Shown: piece by piece, positions 25,301-40,150 of the stretch | Layout: every line of letters begins with the position of its first letter | Numbering within the stretch: position 1 is the stretch's first letter | Origin: Acanthosoma haemorrhoidale | Lineage: Eukaryota > Arthropoda > Insecta > Hemiptera > Acanthosomatidae | Direction of reading: 5' to 3' | Length of the DNA stretch: 64,000 bases | Assembly (NCBI GenBank): GCA_930367205.1 | Contig: OV884011.1 | Coordinates: 144,829,937-144,893,936, forward strand | Translations under genes and position numbers: made by a program | The notes under the pieces: generated by a model | Seen by the model: only the letters and a program-made list of their open reading frames with translations | The model's database searches: none | Told to the model about the DNA's origin: nothing

Positions 25301-26049
25301 AGCCATAGTAAAGACCTCAATCGTCCCGTATTCATGTACTAGTTGGGACAGGTTGTGTGGTGGTCTTAGTTACGGTCCGCAAATATAGATGCCCAAACGC
25401 TTTTACGCCACATTCCCAGTGTAAAGTGTGTCTTCTCTAGTTATAGTATTCATTATCGGAGCGGCGTGTTGTGCAGATAAGTTCGGTTAGTTGAACATAA
25501 GAATCCAAATGCATTGCGTATGACTGTGTGACTTACTACTTGCCTATTTACGGTGTGAAAATCGGTTTCCATTCAATGTCGCTACATCTTATCAGGTATG
25601 TGAACATATTTATTTGGGTATTTCTAGTCTAGGTTTACAAAGTGAAATTAAATATGTGAGTTTTAACATGGATCATGCTAAAAGGTGTGTGTTGGAAATA
25701 TGCTTACTCTCCATGTATGGTTGACAATTGCTGTAAATATGCAAATGTAATATATTAGTGATTTTCGCAGATGCATCTCTTCAGTTAACGGTGTGCGGTT
25801 ATTTTTATTTTAAAAGTATATGAGCGGTTTTTTTTTTTTGTTTGAATATATTAAAATAGTTTACTAATTCATACTAACTTTAAAATTCACGTAGCAATAA
25901 TTTGTCGACTAAAAAAAAAATTGAGCAAATATTTGCTTATCTGCCTTCGAATCACAAGTATTAATAATTTGTTCGTTATTTACAATTTTAAAACGTGTAG
26001 AATGTGGTCCATGGAAGTTTGCAAATGAAATTCATATTATTACTTATTT
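22329..26049 (+). repeat. Unit 7, full length (3721 bp)
   Basis: Like unit 5, plus G to T at unit position 1277 (attttttatt in S1). Units 10, 11 and 14 carry the same change. At all block-defining sites unit 7 matches unit 14, seven units away. Confidence 0.95.
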
Positions 26050-29000
26050 GTATTCAAGATAATATTTGTCTAAAACTGCTGGAACAAAGAAGGGAATATT
26101 TACATTCCAGGAGGGGATCTGTTGTATGATTAGCAGCAAAGCAGGCATTTTTTTAAAATTTCTGATTCCTGCTATGTCAAAATGTAATTAGTTTTCTTTG
26201 GTTTCCCTAGATAACCTTCATTTAGGAAACTCTTCAAATGATTGCTCCTAAACGTTGTATCCAATGTCTTGGCTATAGTATAATCCATGTTATTCTTGGC
26301 ATGGTGGTGAATTTATTTTGGAGACTACCATAGTAGTTTCCTAAGTTGGTTTCTCCGGTGTCTATATTGGTCTGTTCTGTACACGGTTTTTGTCTTGTTG
26401 CGAGAAAATTCGATATTCTCTTCCATATGTAAACCGTATTTCTTTTAAGTGTGTTATTATTCGGAAAGGTTTATGTTTGTTATATTTTGTGGGATATATT
26501 GATTTAGCCATATGGGCTATCGGTTATTTTTTCTAACATGAGTAACTAGCCTCCTAGTTTTTGTTGGGTTTTCCTGCCTGGCTTGTGTTTTATTGCTTTC
26601 TCATAGCGAGATGTTTCCCGAGAATAATGGCCTCAGGTATGTTAGGGATCTTTCACTTATAGCCCGACCGAGGTACAAAGACGACCCCAAACATTTTTCT
26701 TATTTTGTACACACCATTGTTACTAGTTGGTTTATAGGAACAGGTGTTCCCAAGATTATTTTTTGCACTAAAATAAATAATTAACTATAAGGAAACTGAT
26801 ACAGTTACTGTAGATTAGCTTTATCGGAGTGAAGGTGTGGGGTCAATTATATTAGGATCTACAAGTATAGATATAGGGATAACCAGAATTTAGCATAAAT
26901 CGATTTAAATAATACCATTTAGGTTGGCTAACGCCCCTTTATAATAAATATCATAACTCACCAGTTTAATTGTAAATCCAGGATTTTAGTACAATCTTGA
27001 TGAAGTCATGATGACTAACAAGAACCAGCTGAGAGATGGAAGATTCAAAATTTCCAAGACCTCAATAGATCAACCGCCCAAAGGAATATTCTTCTTTCAG
27101 AACTCCGACCCTGTCTAGAGGAGGCAAATCGACGCACTGAAAGAAAACGGCCAAACTAGCGACTAAAGCAAATAAGAAGAAATGCAGCACCAAGACTTTA
27201 ATGCCGACAGCTGAAATTCTCCGTAAATATGAAAATGTGTAATACTATAGTATATCAAGCCTGTAAGAAGTAAGATACTTTGTTAGCTTGTATCAATCAA
27301 ATGTCTGTGTTGCATGGATTAATATTTTATTAATATCCTGTGTCCAGCACCTGGTCCACTATCATGACTATGTCATGGTTTTGAGTATAACCTGGATGAA
27401 GTCATGCTGACTAGCCAGAACCAACCGAGACATTGAAAATTCAACATTTCTTTAGACCACAAAGGATCAAAAGCCGAAAGAAAGATTTTTCTTTCAAAAC
27501 CCCGGCCCGGTCTACAATAGGGAGAAACAATGCACCGAAACTAAACATCCGAACTAGCGACTAAATGAAATTAGAAGATAAGAAACATCAAGGCTATAAA
27601 TCCGACAGCTGAAATTCTCCGTAAATAGGAAAATTTGTAATATTATCGCATATCAAGCCTGTTAGAAGTAAGATAATCTGTAAGCTTGTATTTATTGTAT
27701 GACTGTGTGAATGCATTTATTTGTTATTAATATCCTGTGCCCAGGTTTTGGTCCGCCATCATGACTGCATCCAGGTTTCGAGTACAATCTGGATAAAGTC
27801 ATGCTGACTAGCCAGAAACAGCTGAGACATCAATTATTCAACATTTTCTGAAACACCGATGGATCAACAGTCCAAAGAAAAATTCTTCTTTCAGAACCCC
27901 GGCCTAGTCTAGAGGAGGGCAGAACGATGCACCGAAAGTAAAAGGCCGAACTACCGACTAAATCAAATTAGAAGAAAAGAAACACCAAGGCTATAATGCC
28001 GACAGCTGAGATTCTCTGTAAATAAGAAAATTTGTAATAGTATAGCTTTTCACGACTTTTTGAAGTAACAGGCTTTGTAAGCTTGTCTTTAAACCATGAG
28101 TTAACCGTGTTGCATGCATTTATGTGTTATTTATATCCTGTGCTCAGGTCCTGGCACATTTCCAGGTTCTGGTCCGCCATCATGACTGCATCCAGGTTTT
28201 GAGTACAATCTAGATGAAGTCATGATGACTAACCAGAACCAACTGAGACATCGAAGATTCAACATTCCCTGAGAACCTAATGGATCAAAAGCCCTAGAAA
28301 AGTATATCCAAGGCTGCAAAGGTAACAGTTGGGATTTCCTTTAAATAAGATAGTTTTTATAGTAGTCATGATGTTCTTTGCAGGTCTTGTAGATGTAAGA
28401 GAATTTCTTAGCTTGTCTTTAACGTGTAATTTTACAGTTCTGCATGAATTTATTCGTGTTTTAGCGGCATATCCCGTGCTTTTTAAGTCTGTTAGAAGTA
28501 TGAGAATTTGCCTTGGATGCCATTCATTTTTAGAGGTCTTTTTTCGTTTTTAATATTTAGCCTTTTGTAGTTACACGGGTAAATGGATTTCTTCTACTAT
28601 CTGTGCTTAATTTCACCCTTAGGATAAATAGTTGAGGTGTGAAATATCGTTAAAACTCTCAAACCGGTTAAATAATCAGTTTCGAAGCACTGTGAATGTG
28701 ATAAAAGTCAATTCATGAAAACGAAATATTTAAAAATGTTTTTCTGAAACACCAAAATTATGAAAATGTTCGTAAATATGTGGTAAATAATGGTAGATAT
28801 ATTTAAACCAAAAAAAATTAATTATTGTAATCCAAAATATTCCAGATGTTTATCTGGACACTCTAGTCTAGACGTCTGACCTTGCAATTTTTTCAAGAGA
28901 GTTGTATATCTGCATATTTTTAGACCTCAATCGTTTTTAATTATACAATTATAGATTCTCAATAGCTTTATTCTATTTCCTGTAGCTTGGCTACATTTTA

Positions 29001-29770
29001 TACATGTTATAATAAAAAAATAGCCATAGTAAAGACCTCAATCGTCCCGTATTCATGTACTAGTTGGGACAGGTTGTGTGGTGGTCTTAGTTACGGTCCG
29101 CAAATATAGATGCCCAAACGCTTTTACGCCACATTCCCAGTGTAAAGTGTGTCTTCTCTAGTTATAGTATTCATTATCGGAGCGGCGTGTTGTGCAGATA
29201 AGTTCGGTTAGTTGAACATAAGAATCCAAATGCATTGCGTATGACTGTGTGACTTACTACTTGCCTATTTACGGTGTGAAAATCGGTTTCCATTCAATGT
29301 CGCTACATCTTATCAGGTATGTGAACATATTTATTTGGGTATTTCTAGTCTAGGTTTACAAAGTGAAATTAAATATGTGAGTTTTAACATGGATCATGCT
29401 AAAAGGTGTGTGTTGGAAATATGCTTACTCTCCATGTATGGTTGACAATTGCTGTAAATATGCAAATGTAATATATTAGTGATTTTCGCAGATGCATCTC
29501 TTCAGTTAACGGTGTGCGGTTATTTTTATTTTAAAAGTATATGAGCGGTTTTTTTTTTTTTTTTGAATATATTAAAATAGTTTACTAATTCATACTAACT
29601 TTAAAATTCACGTAGCAATAATTTGTCGACTAAAAAAAAAATTGAGCAAATATTTGCTTATCTGCCTTCGAATCACAAGTATTAATAATTTGTTCGTTAT
29701 TTACAATTTTAAAACGTGTAGAATGTGGTCCATGGAAGTTTGCAAATGAAATTCATATTATTACTTATTT
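26050..29770 (+). repeat. Unit 8, full length (3721 bp), start of the units 8-12 subfamily
   Basis: Carries three linked S2 changes: A at unit position 1485 (gcaccg), A at 1514 and G at 1518 (ctaaatg). C returns at 1755. S1 reads aatatttta (changes at 1275 and 1277), shared only with unit 9. The T tract is an uninterrupted 16 T at 29549-29564. Confidence 0.95.
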
Positions 29771-32708
29771 GTATTCAAGATAATATTTGTCTAAAACTGC
29801 TGGAACAAAGAAGGGAATATTTACATTCCAGGAGGGGATCTGTTGTATGATTAGCAGCAAAGCAGGCATTTTTTTAAAATTTCTGATTCCTGCTATGTCA
29901 AAATGTAATTAGTTTTCTTTGGTTTCCCTAGATAACCTTCATTTAGGAAACTCTTCAAATGATTGCTCCTAAACGTTGTATCCAATGTCTTGGCTATAGT
30001 ATAATCCATGTTATTCTTGGCATGGTGGTGAATTTATTTTGGAGACTACCATAGTAGTTTCCTAAGTTGGTTTCTCCGGTGTCTATATTGGTCTGTTCTG
30101 TACACGGTTTTTGTCTTGTTGCGAGAAAATTCGATATTCTCTTCCATATGTAAACCGTATTTCTTTTAAGTGTGTTATTATTCGGAAAGGTTTATGTTTG
30201 TTATATTTTGTGGGATATATTGATTTAGCCATATGGGCTATCGGTTATTTTTTCTAACATGAGTAACTAGCCTCCTAGTTTTTGTTGGGTTTTCCTGCCT
30301 GGCTTGTGTTTTATTGCTTTCTCATAGCGAGATGTTTCCCGAGAATAATGGCCTCAGGTATGTTAGGGATCTTTCACTTATAGCCCGACCGAGGTACAAA
30401 GACGACCCCAAACATTTTTCTTATTTTGTACACACCATTGTTACTAGTTGGTTTATAGGAACAGGTGTTCCCAAGATTATTTTTTGCACTAAAATAAATA
30501 ATTAACTATAAGGAAACTGATACAGTTACTGTAGATTAGCTTTATCGGAGTGAAGGTGTGGGGTCAATTATATTAGGATCTACAAGTATAGATATAGGGA
30601 TAACCAGAATTTAGCATAAATCGATTTAAATAATACCATTTAGGTTGGCTAACGCCCCTTTATAATAAATATCATAACTCACCAGTTTAATTGTAAATCC
30701 AGGATTTTAGTACAATCTTGATGAAGTCATGATGACTAACAAGAACCAGCTGAGAGATGGAAGATTCAAAATTTCCAAGACCTCAATAGATCAACCGCCC
30801 AAAGGAATATTCTTCTTTCAGAACTCCGACCCTGTCTAGAGGAGGCAAATCGACGCACTGAAAGAAAACGGCCAAACTAGCGACTAAAGCAAATAAGAAG
30901 AAATGCAGCACCAAGACTTTAATGCCGACAGCTGAAATTCTCCGTAAATATGAAAATGTGTAATACTATAGTATATCAAGCCTGTAAGAAGTAAGATACT
31001 TTGTTAGCTTGTATCAATCAAATGTCTGTGTTGCATGGATTAATATTTTATTAATATCCTGTGTCCAGCACCTGGTCCACTATCATGACTATGTCATGGT
31101 TTTGAGTATAACCTGGATGAAGTCATGCTGACTAGCCAGAACCAACCGAGACATTGAAAATTCAACATTTCTTTAGACCACAAAGGATCAAAAGCCGAAA
31201 GAAAGATTTTTCTTTCAAAACCCCGGCCCGGTCTACAATAGGGAGAAACAATGCACCGAAACTAAACATCCGAACTAGCGACTAAATGAAATTAGAAGAT
31301 AAGAAACATCAAGGCTATAAATCCGACAGCTGAAATTCTCCGTAAATAGGAAAATTTGTAATATTATCGCATATCAAGCCTGTTAGAAGTAAGATAATCT
31401 GTAAGCTTGTATTTATTGTATGACTGTGTGAATGCATTTATTTGTTATTAATATCCTGTGCCCAGGTTTTGGTCCGCCATCATGACTGCATCCAGGTTTC
31501 GAGTACAATCTGGATAAAGTCATGCTGACTAGCCAGAAACAGCTGAGACATCAATTATTCAACATTTTCTGAAACACCGATGGATCAACAGTCCAAAGAA
31601 AAATTCTTCTTTCAGAACCCCGGCCTAGTCTAGAGGAGGGCAGAACGATGCACCGAAAGTAAAAGGCCGAACTACCGACTAAATCAAATTAGAAGAAAAG
31701 AAACACCAAGGCTATAATGCCGACAGCTGAGATTCTCTGTAAATAAGAAAATTTGTAATAGTATAGCTTTTCACGACTTTTTGAAGTAACAGGCTTTGTA
31801 AGCTTGTCTTTAAACCATGAGTTAACCGTGTTGCATGCATTTATGTGTTATTTATATCCTGTGCTCAGGTCCTGGCACATTTCCAGGTTCTGGTCCGCCA
31901 TCATGACTGCATCCAGGTTTTGAGTACAATCTAGATGAAGTCATGATGACTAACCAGAACCAACTGAGACATCGAAGATTCAACATTCCCTGAGAACCTA
32001 ATGGATCAAAAGCCCTAGAAAAGTATATCCAAGGCTGCAAAGGTAACAGTTGGGATTTCCTTTAAATAAGATAGTTTTTATAGTAGTCATGATGTTCTTT
32101 GCAGGTCTTGTAGATGTAAGAGAATTTCTTAGCTTGTCTTTAACGTGTAATTTTACAGTTCTGCATGAATTTATTCGTGTTTTAGCGGCATATCCCGTGC
32201 TTTTTAAGTCTGTTAGAAGTATGAGAATTTGCCTTGGATGCCATTCATTTTTAGAGGTCTTTTTTCGTTGTTTCGGGTATTTCTAGTCTAGGTTTACAAA
32301 GTGAAATTAAATATGTGAGTTTTAACATGGATCATGCTAAAAGGTGTGTGTTGGAAATATGCTTACTCTCCATGTATGGTTGACAATTGCTGTAAATATG
32401 CAAATGTAATATATTAGTGATTTTCGCAGATGCATCTCTTCAGTTAACGGTGTGCGGTTATTTTTATTTTAAAAGTATATGAGCGGTTTTTTTTTTTTGT
32501 TTGAATATATTAAAATAGTTTACTAATTCATACTAACTTTAAAATTCACGTAGCAATAATTTGTCGACTAAAAAAAAAATTGAGCAAATATTTGCTTATC
32601 TGCCTTCGAATCACAAGTATTAATAATTTGTTCGTTATTTACAATTTTAAAACGTGTAGAATGTGGTCCATGGAAGTTTGCAAATGAAATTCATATTATT
32701 ACTTATTT
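29771..32708 (+). repeat. Unit 9, deletion derivative (2938 bp)
   Basis: It matches unit 8 through the subrepeats, including the S1 double change and the S2 triple change. After cgtt at 32269 it jumps to the sequence of unit position 3288 (gggtatttctag) at 32275. Unit positions 2500-3287 (788 bp) are absent and five bases (gtttc, 32270-32274) are inserted. It lost both right-zone hairpins and the 13-bp direct repeat but kept the T tract (12 T) and the palindrome. Confidence 0.95.
32266..32280 (+). other. Unit 9 deletion junction with 5-nt filler
   Basis: The left flank ends at unit position 2499 (cgtt) and the right flank begins at 3288 (ggg), with gtttc between. The filler matches neither flank in full. 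Short filler without clear homology is typical of end joining rather than of unequal recombination. Net change is minus 783 bp, which agrees with the unit length. Confidence 0.85.
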
Positions 32709-35700
32709 GTATTCAAGATAATATTTGTCTAAAACTGCTGGAACAAAGAAGGGAATATTTACATTCCAGGAGGGGATCTGTTGTATGATTAGCAGCAAAG
32801 CAGGCATTTTTTTAAAATTTCTGATTCCTGCTATGTCAAAATGTAATTAGTTTTCTTTGGTTTCCCTAGATAACCTTCATTTAGGAAACTCTTCAAATGA
32901 TTGCTCCTAAACGTTGTATCCAATGTCTTGGCTATAGTATAATCCATGTTATTCTTGGCATGGTGGTGAATTTATTTTGGAGACTACCATAGTAGTTTCC
33001 TAAGTTGGTTTCTCCGGTGTCTATATTGGTCTGTTCTGTACACGGTTTTTGTCTTGTTGCGAGAAAATTCGATATTCTCTTCCATATGTAAACCGTATTT
33101 CTTTTAAGTGTGTTATTATTCGGAAAGGTTTATGTTTGTTATATTTTGTGGGATATATTGATTTAGCCATATGGGCTATCGGTTATTTTTTCTAACATGA
33201 GTAACTAGCCTCCTAGTTTTTGTTGGGTTTTCCTGCCTGGCTTGTGTTTTATTGCTTTCTCATAGCGAGATGTTTCCCGAGAATAATGGCCTCAGGTATG
33301 TTAGGGATCTTTCACTTATAGCCCGACCGAGGTACAAAGACGACCCCAAACATTTTTCTTATTTTGTACACACCATTGTTACTAGTTGGTTTATAGGAAC
33401 AGGTGTTCCCAAGATTATTTTTTGCACTAAAATAAATAATTAACTATAAGGAAACTGATACAGTTACTGTAGATTAGCTTTATCGGAGTGAAGGTGTGGG
33501 GTCAATTATATTAGGATCTACAAGTATAGATATAGGGATAACCAGAATTTAGCATAAATCGATTTAAATAATACCATTTAGGTTGGCTAACGCCCCTTTA
33601 TAATAAATATCATAACTCACCAGTTTAATTGTAAATCCAGGATTTTAGTACAATCTTGATGAAGTCATGATGACTAACAAGAACCAGCTGAGAGATGGAA
33701 GATTCAAAATTTCCAAGACCTCAATAGATCAACCGCCCAAAGGAATATTCTTCTTTCAGAACTCCGACCCTGTCTAGAGGAGGCAAATCGACGCACTGAA
33801 AGAAAACGGCCAAACTAGCGACTAAAGCAAATAAGAAGAAATGCAGCACCAAGACTTTAATGCCGACAGCTGAAATTCTCCGTAAATATGAAAATGTGTA
33901 ATACTATAGTATATCAAGCCTGTAAGAAGTAAGATACTTTGTTAGCTTGTATCAATCAAATGTCTGTGTTGCATGGATTAATTTTTTATTAATATCCTGT
34001 GTCCAGCACCTGGTCCACTATCATGACTATGTCATGGTTTTGAGTATAACCTGGATGAAGTCATGCTGACTAGCCAGAACCAACCGAGACATTGAAAATT
34101 CAACATTTCTTTAGACCACAAAGGATCAAAAGCCGAAAGAAAGATTTTTCTTTCAAAACCCCGGCCCGGTCTACAATAGGGAGAAACAATGCACCGAAAC
34201 TAAACATCCGAACTAGCGACTAAATGAAATTAGAAGATAAGAAACATCAAGGCTATAAATCCGACAGCTGAAATTCTCCGTAAATAGGAAAATTTGTAAT
34301 ATTATCGCATATCAAGCCTGTTAGAAGTAAGATAATCTGTAAGCTTGTATTTATTGTATGACTGTGTGAATGCATTTATTTGTTATTAATATCCTGTGCC
34401 CAGGTTTTGGTCCGCCATCATGACTGCATCCAGGTTTCGAGTACAATCTGGATAAAGTCATGCTGACTAGCCAGAAACAGCTGAGACATCAATTATTCAA
34501 CATTTTCTGAAACACCGATGGATCAACAGTCCAAAGAAAAATTCTTCTTTCAGAACCCCGGCCTAGTCTAGAGGAGGGCAGAACGATGCACCGAAAGTAA
34601 AAGGCCGAACTACCGACTAAATCAAATTAGAAGAAAAGAAACACCAAGGCTATAATGCCGACAGCTGAGATTCTCTGTAAATAAGAAAATTTGTAATAGT
34701 ATAGCTTTTCACGACTTTTTGAAGTAACAGGCTTTGTAAGCTTGTCTTTAAACCATGAGTTAACCGTGTTGCATGCATTTATGTGTTATTTATATCCTGT
34801 GCTCAGGTCCTGGCACATTTCCAGGTTCTGGTCCGCCATCATGACTGCATCCAGGTTTTGAGTACAATCTAGATGAAGTCATGATGACTAACCAGAACCA
34901 ACTGAGACATCGAAGATTCAACATTCCCTGAGAACCTAATGGATCAAAAGCCCTAGAAAAGTATATCCAAGGCTGCAAAGGTAACAGTTGGGATTTCCTT
35001 TAAATAAGATAGTTTTTATAGTAGTCATGATGTTCTTTGCAGGTCTTGTAGATGTAAGAGAATTTCTTAGCTTGTCTTTAACGTGTAATTTTACAGTTCT
35101 GCATGAATTTATTCGTGTTTTAGCGGCATATCCCGTGCTTTTTAAGTCTGTTAGAAGTATGAGAATTTGCCTTGGATGCCATTCATTTTTAGAGGTCTTT
35201 TTTCGTTTTTAATATTTAGCCTTTTGTAGTTACACGGGTAAATGGATTTCTTCTACTATCTGTGCTTAATTTCACCCTTAGGATAAATAGTTGAGGTGTG
35301 AAATATCGTTAAAACTCTCAAACCGGTTAAATAATCAGTTTCGAAGCACTGTGAATGTGATAAAAGTCAATTCATGAAAACGAAATATTTAAAAATGTTT
35401 TTCTGAAACACCAAAATTATGAAAATGTTCGTAAATATGTGGTAAATAATGGTAGATATATTTAAACCAAAAAAAATTAATTATTGTAATCCAAAATATT
35501 CCAGATGTTTATCTGGACACTCTAGTCTAGACGTCTGACCTTGCAATTTTTTCAAGAGAGTTGTATATCTGCATATTTTTAGACCTCAATCGTTTTTAAT
35601 TATACAATTATAGATTCTCAATAGCTTTATTCTATTTCCTGTAGCTTGGCTACATTTTATACATGTTATAATAAAAAAATAGCCATAGTAAAGACCTCAA

Positions 35701-36429
35701 TCGTCCCGTATTCATGTACTAGTTGGGACAGGTTGTGTGGTGGTCTTAGTTACGGTCCGCAAATATAGATGCCCAAACGCTTTTACGCCACATTCCCAGT
35801 GTAAAGTGTGTCTTCTCTAGTTATAGTATTCATTATCGGAGCGGCGTGTTGTGCAGATAAGTTCGGTTAGTTGAACATAAGAATCCAAATGCATTGCGTA
35901 TGACTGTGTGACTTACTACTTGCCTATTTACGGTGTGAAAATCGGTTTCCATTCAATGTCGCTACATCTTATCAGGTATGTGAACATATTTATTTGGGTA
36001 TTTCTAGTCTAGGTTTACAAAGTGAAATTAAATATGTGAGTTTTAACATGGATCATGCTAAAAGGTGTGTGTTGGAAATATGCTTACTCTCCATGTATGG
36101 TTGACAATTGCTGTAAATATGCAAATGTAATATATTAGTGATTTTCGCAGATGCATCTCTTCAGTTAACGGTGTGCGGTTATTTTTATTTTAAAAGTATA
36201 TGAGCGGTTTTTTTTTTTTGTTTGAATATATTAAAATAGTTTACTAATTCATACTAACTTTAAAATTCACGTAGCAATAATTTGTCGACTAAAAAAAAAA
36301 TTGAGCAAATATTTGCTTATCTGCCTTCGAATCACAAGTATTAATAATTTGTTCGTTATTTACAATTTTAAAACGTGTAGAATGTGGTCCATGGAAGTTT
36401 GCAAATGAAATTCATATTATTACTTATTT
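32709..36429 (+). repeat. Unit 10, full length (3721 bp)
   Basis: Member of the 8-12 subfamily (A1485, A1514, G1518, C1755) but with T at 1277 and the normal T at 1275, so its S1 is of the unit 7/11/14 type. It does not carry the unit 9 deletion. Confidence 0.95.
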
Positions 36430-39400
36430 GTATTCAAGATAATATTTGTCTAAAACTGCTGGAACAAAGAAGGGAATATTTACATTCCAGGAGGGGATCT
36501 GTTGTATGATTAGCAGCAAAGCAGGCATTTTTTTAAAATTTCTGATTCCTGCTATGTCAAAATGTAATTAGTTTTCTTTGGTTTCCCTAGATAACCTTCA
36601 TTTAGGAAACTCTTCAAATGATTGCTCCTAAACGTTGTATCCAATGTCTTGGCTATAGTATAATCCATGTTATTCTTGGCATGGTGGTGAATTTATTTTG
36701 GAGAGTACCATAGTAGTTTCCTAAGTTGGTTTCTCCGGTGTCTATATTGGTCTGTTCTGTACACGGTTTTTGTCTTGTTGCGAGAAAATTCGATATTCTC
36801 TTCCATATGTAAACCGTATTTCTTTTAAGTGTGTTATTATTCGGAAAGGTTTATGTTTGTTATATTTTGTGGGATATATTGATTTAGCCATATGGGCTAT
36901 CGGTTATTTTTTCTAACATGAGTAACTAGCCTCCTAGTTTTTGTTGGGTTTTCCTGCCTGGCTTGTGTTTTATTGCTTTCTCATAGCGAGATGTTTCCCG
37001 AGAATAATGGCCTCAGGTATGTTAGGGATCTTTCACTTATAGCCCGACCGAGGTACAAAGACGACCCCAAACATTTTTCTTATTTTGTACACACCATTGT
37101 TACTAGTTGGTTTATAGGAACAGGTGTTCCCAAGATTATTTTTTGCACTAAAATAAATAATTAACTATAAGGAAACTGATACAGTTACTGTAGATTAGCT
37201 TTATCGGAGTGAAGGTGTGGGGTCAATTATATTAGGATCTACAAGTATAGATATAGGGATAACCAGAATTTAGCATAAATCGATTTAAATAATACCATTT
37301 AGGTTGGCTAACGCCCCTTTATAATAAATATCATAACTCACCAGTTTAATTGTAAATCCAGGATTTTAGTACAATCTTGATGAAGTCATGATGACTAACA
37401 AGAACCAGCTGAGAGATGGAAGATTCAAAATTTCCAAGACCTCAATAGATCAACCGCCCAAAGGAATATTCTTCTTTCAGAACTCCGACCCTGTCTAGAG
37501 GAGGCAAATCGACGCACTGAAAGAAAACGGCCAAACTAGCGACTAAAGCAAATAAGAAGAAATGCAGCACCAAGACATTAATGCCGACAGCTGAAATTCT
37601 CCGTAAATATGAAAATGTGTAATACTATAGTATATCAAGCCTGTAAGAAGTAAGATACTTTGTTAGCTTGTATCAATCAAATGTCTGTGTTGCATGGATT
37701 AATTTTTTATTAATATCCTGTGTCCAGCACCTGGTCCACTATCATGACTATGTCATGGTTTTGAGTATAACCTGGATGAAGTCATGCTGACTAGCCAGAA
37801 CCAACCGAGACATTGAAAATTCAACATTTCTTTAGACCACAAAGGATCAAAAGCCGAAAGAAAGATTTTTCTTTCAAAACCCCGGCCCGGTCTCCAATAG
37901 GGAGAAACAATGCACCGAAACTAAACATCCGAACTAGCGACTAAATGAAATTAGAAGATAAGAAACATCAAGGCTATAAATCCGACAGCTGAAATTCTCC
38001 GTAAATAGGAAAATTTGTAATATTATCGCATATCAAGCCTGTTAGAAGTAAGATAATCTGTAAGCTTGTATTTATTGTATGACTGTGTGAATGCATTTAT
38101 TTGTTATTAATATCCTGTGCCCAGGTTTTGGTCCGCCATCATGACTGCATCCAGGTTTCGAGTACAATCTGGATAAAGTCATGCTGACTAGCCAGAAACA
38201 GCTGAGACATCAATTATTCAACATTTTCTGAAACACCGATGGATCAACAGTCCAAAGAAAAATTCTTCTTTCAGAACCCCGGCCTAGTCTAGAGGAGGGC
38301 AGAACGATGCACCGAAAGTAAAAGGCCGAACTACCGACTAAATCAAATTAGAAGAAAAGAAACACCAAGGCTATAATGCCGACAGCTGAGATTCTCTGTA
38401 AATAAGAAAATTTGTAATAGTATAGCTTTTCACGACTTTTTGAAGTAACAGGCTTTGTAAGCTTGTCTTTAAACCATGAGTTAACCGTGTTGCATGCATT
38501 TATGTGTTATTTATATCCTGTGCTCAGGTCCTGGCACATTTCCAGGTTCTGGTCCGCCATCATGACTGCATCCAGGTTTTGAGTACAATCTAGATGAAGT
38601 CATGATGACTAACCAGAACCAACTGAGACATCGAAGATTCAACATTCCCTGAGAACCTAATGGATCAAAAGCCCTAGAAAAGTATATCCAAGGCTGCAAA
38701 GGTAACAGTTGGGATTTCCTTTAAATAAGATAGTTTTTATAGTAGTCATGATGTTCTTTGCAGGTCTTGTAGATGTAAGAGAATTTCTTAGCTTGTCTTT
38801 AACGTGTAATTTTACAGTTCTGCATGAATTTATTCGTGTTTTAGCGGCATATCCCGTGCTTTTTAAGTCTGTTAGAAGTATGAGAATTTGCCTTGGATGC
38901 CATTCATTTTTAGAGGTCTTTTTTCGTTTTTAATATTTAGCCTTTTGTAGTTACACGGGTAAATGGATTTCTTCTACTATCTGTGCTTAATTTCACCCTT
39001 AGGATAAATAGTTGAGGTGTGAAATATCGTTAAAACTCTCAAACCGGTTAAATAATCAGTTTCGAAGCACTGTGAATGTGATAAAAGTCAATTCATGAAA
39101 ACGAAATATTTAAAAATGTTTTTCTGAAACACCAAAATTATGAAAATGTTCGTAAATATGTGGTAAATAATGGTAGATATATTTAAACCAAAAAAAATTA
39201 ATTATTGTAATCCAAAATATTCCAGATGTTTATCTGGACACTCTAGTCTAGACGTCTGACCTTGCAATTTTTTCAAGAGAGTTGTATATCTGCATATTTT
39301 TAGACCTCAATCGTTTTTAATTATACAATTATAGATTCTCAATAGCTTTATTCTATTTCCTGTAGCTTGGCTACATTTTATACATGTTATAATAAAAAAA

Positions 39401-40150
39401 TAGCCATAGTAAAGACCTCAATCGTCCCGTATTCATGTACTAGTTGGGACAGGTTGTGTGGTGGTCTTAGTTACGGTCCGCAAATATAGATGCCCAAACG
39501 CTTTTACGCCACATTCCCAGTGTAAAGTGTGTCTTCTCTAGTTATAGTATTCATTATCGGAGCGGCGTGTTGTGCAGATAAGTTCGGTTAGTTGAACATA
39601 AGAATCCAAATGCATTGCGTATGACTGTGTGACTTACTACTTGCCTATTTACGGTGTGAAAATCGGTTTCCATTCAATGTCGCTACATCTTATCAGGTAT
39701 GTGAACATATTTATTTGGGTATTTCTAGTCTAGGTTTACAAAGTGAAATTAAATATGTGAGTTTTAACATGGATCATGCTAAAAGGTGTGTGTTGGAAAT
39801 ATGCTTACTCTCCATGTATGGTTGACAATTGCTGTAAATATGCAAATGTAATATATTAGTGATTTTCGCAGATGCATCTCTTCAGTTAACGGTGTGCGGT
39901 TATTTTTATTTTAAAAGTATATGAGCGGTTTTTTTTTTTTGTTTGAATATATTAAAATAGTTTACTAATTCATACTAACTTTAAAATTCACGTAGCAATA
40001 ATTTGTCGACTAAAAAAAAAATTGAGCAAATATTTGCTTATCTGCCTTCGAATCACAAGTATTAATAATTTGTTCGTTATTTACAATTTTAAAACGTGTA
40101 GAATGTGGTCCATGGAAGTTTGCAAATGAAATTCATATTATTACTTATTT
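36430..40150 (+). repeat. Unit 11, full length (3721 bp)
   Basis: Subfamily 8-12. Private: G at 36705 (breaks the 9-bp hairpin) and aagacattaatg in S1 near 37577. It shares C at unit position 1465 (tctccaata) with unit 12 only, and T at 1277 with unit 10. Confidence 0.95.

Noticed and set aside
32264..32278. CENP-B-box-like motif (ttcg...cggg) created at the unit 9 deletion junction
   Set aside because: The spacing between TTCG and CGGG is 6 instead of 7 and the required internal A is missing; it exists only at this one junction.
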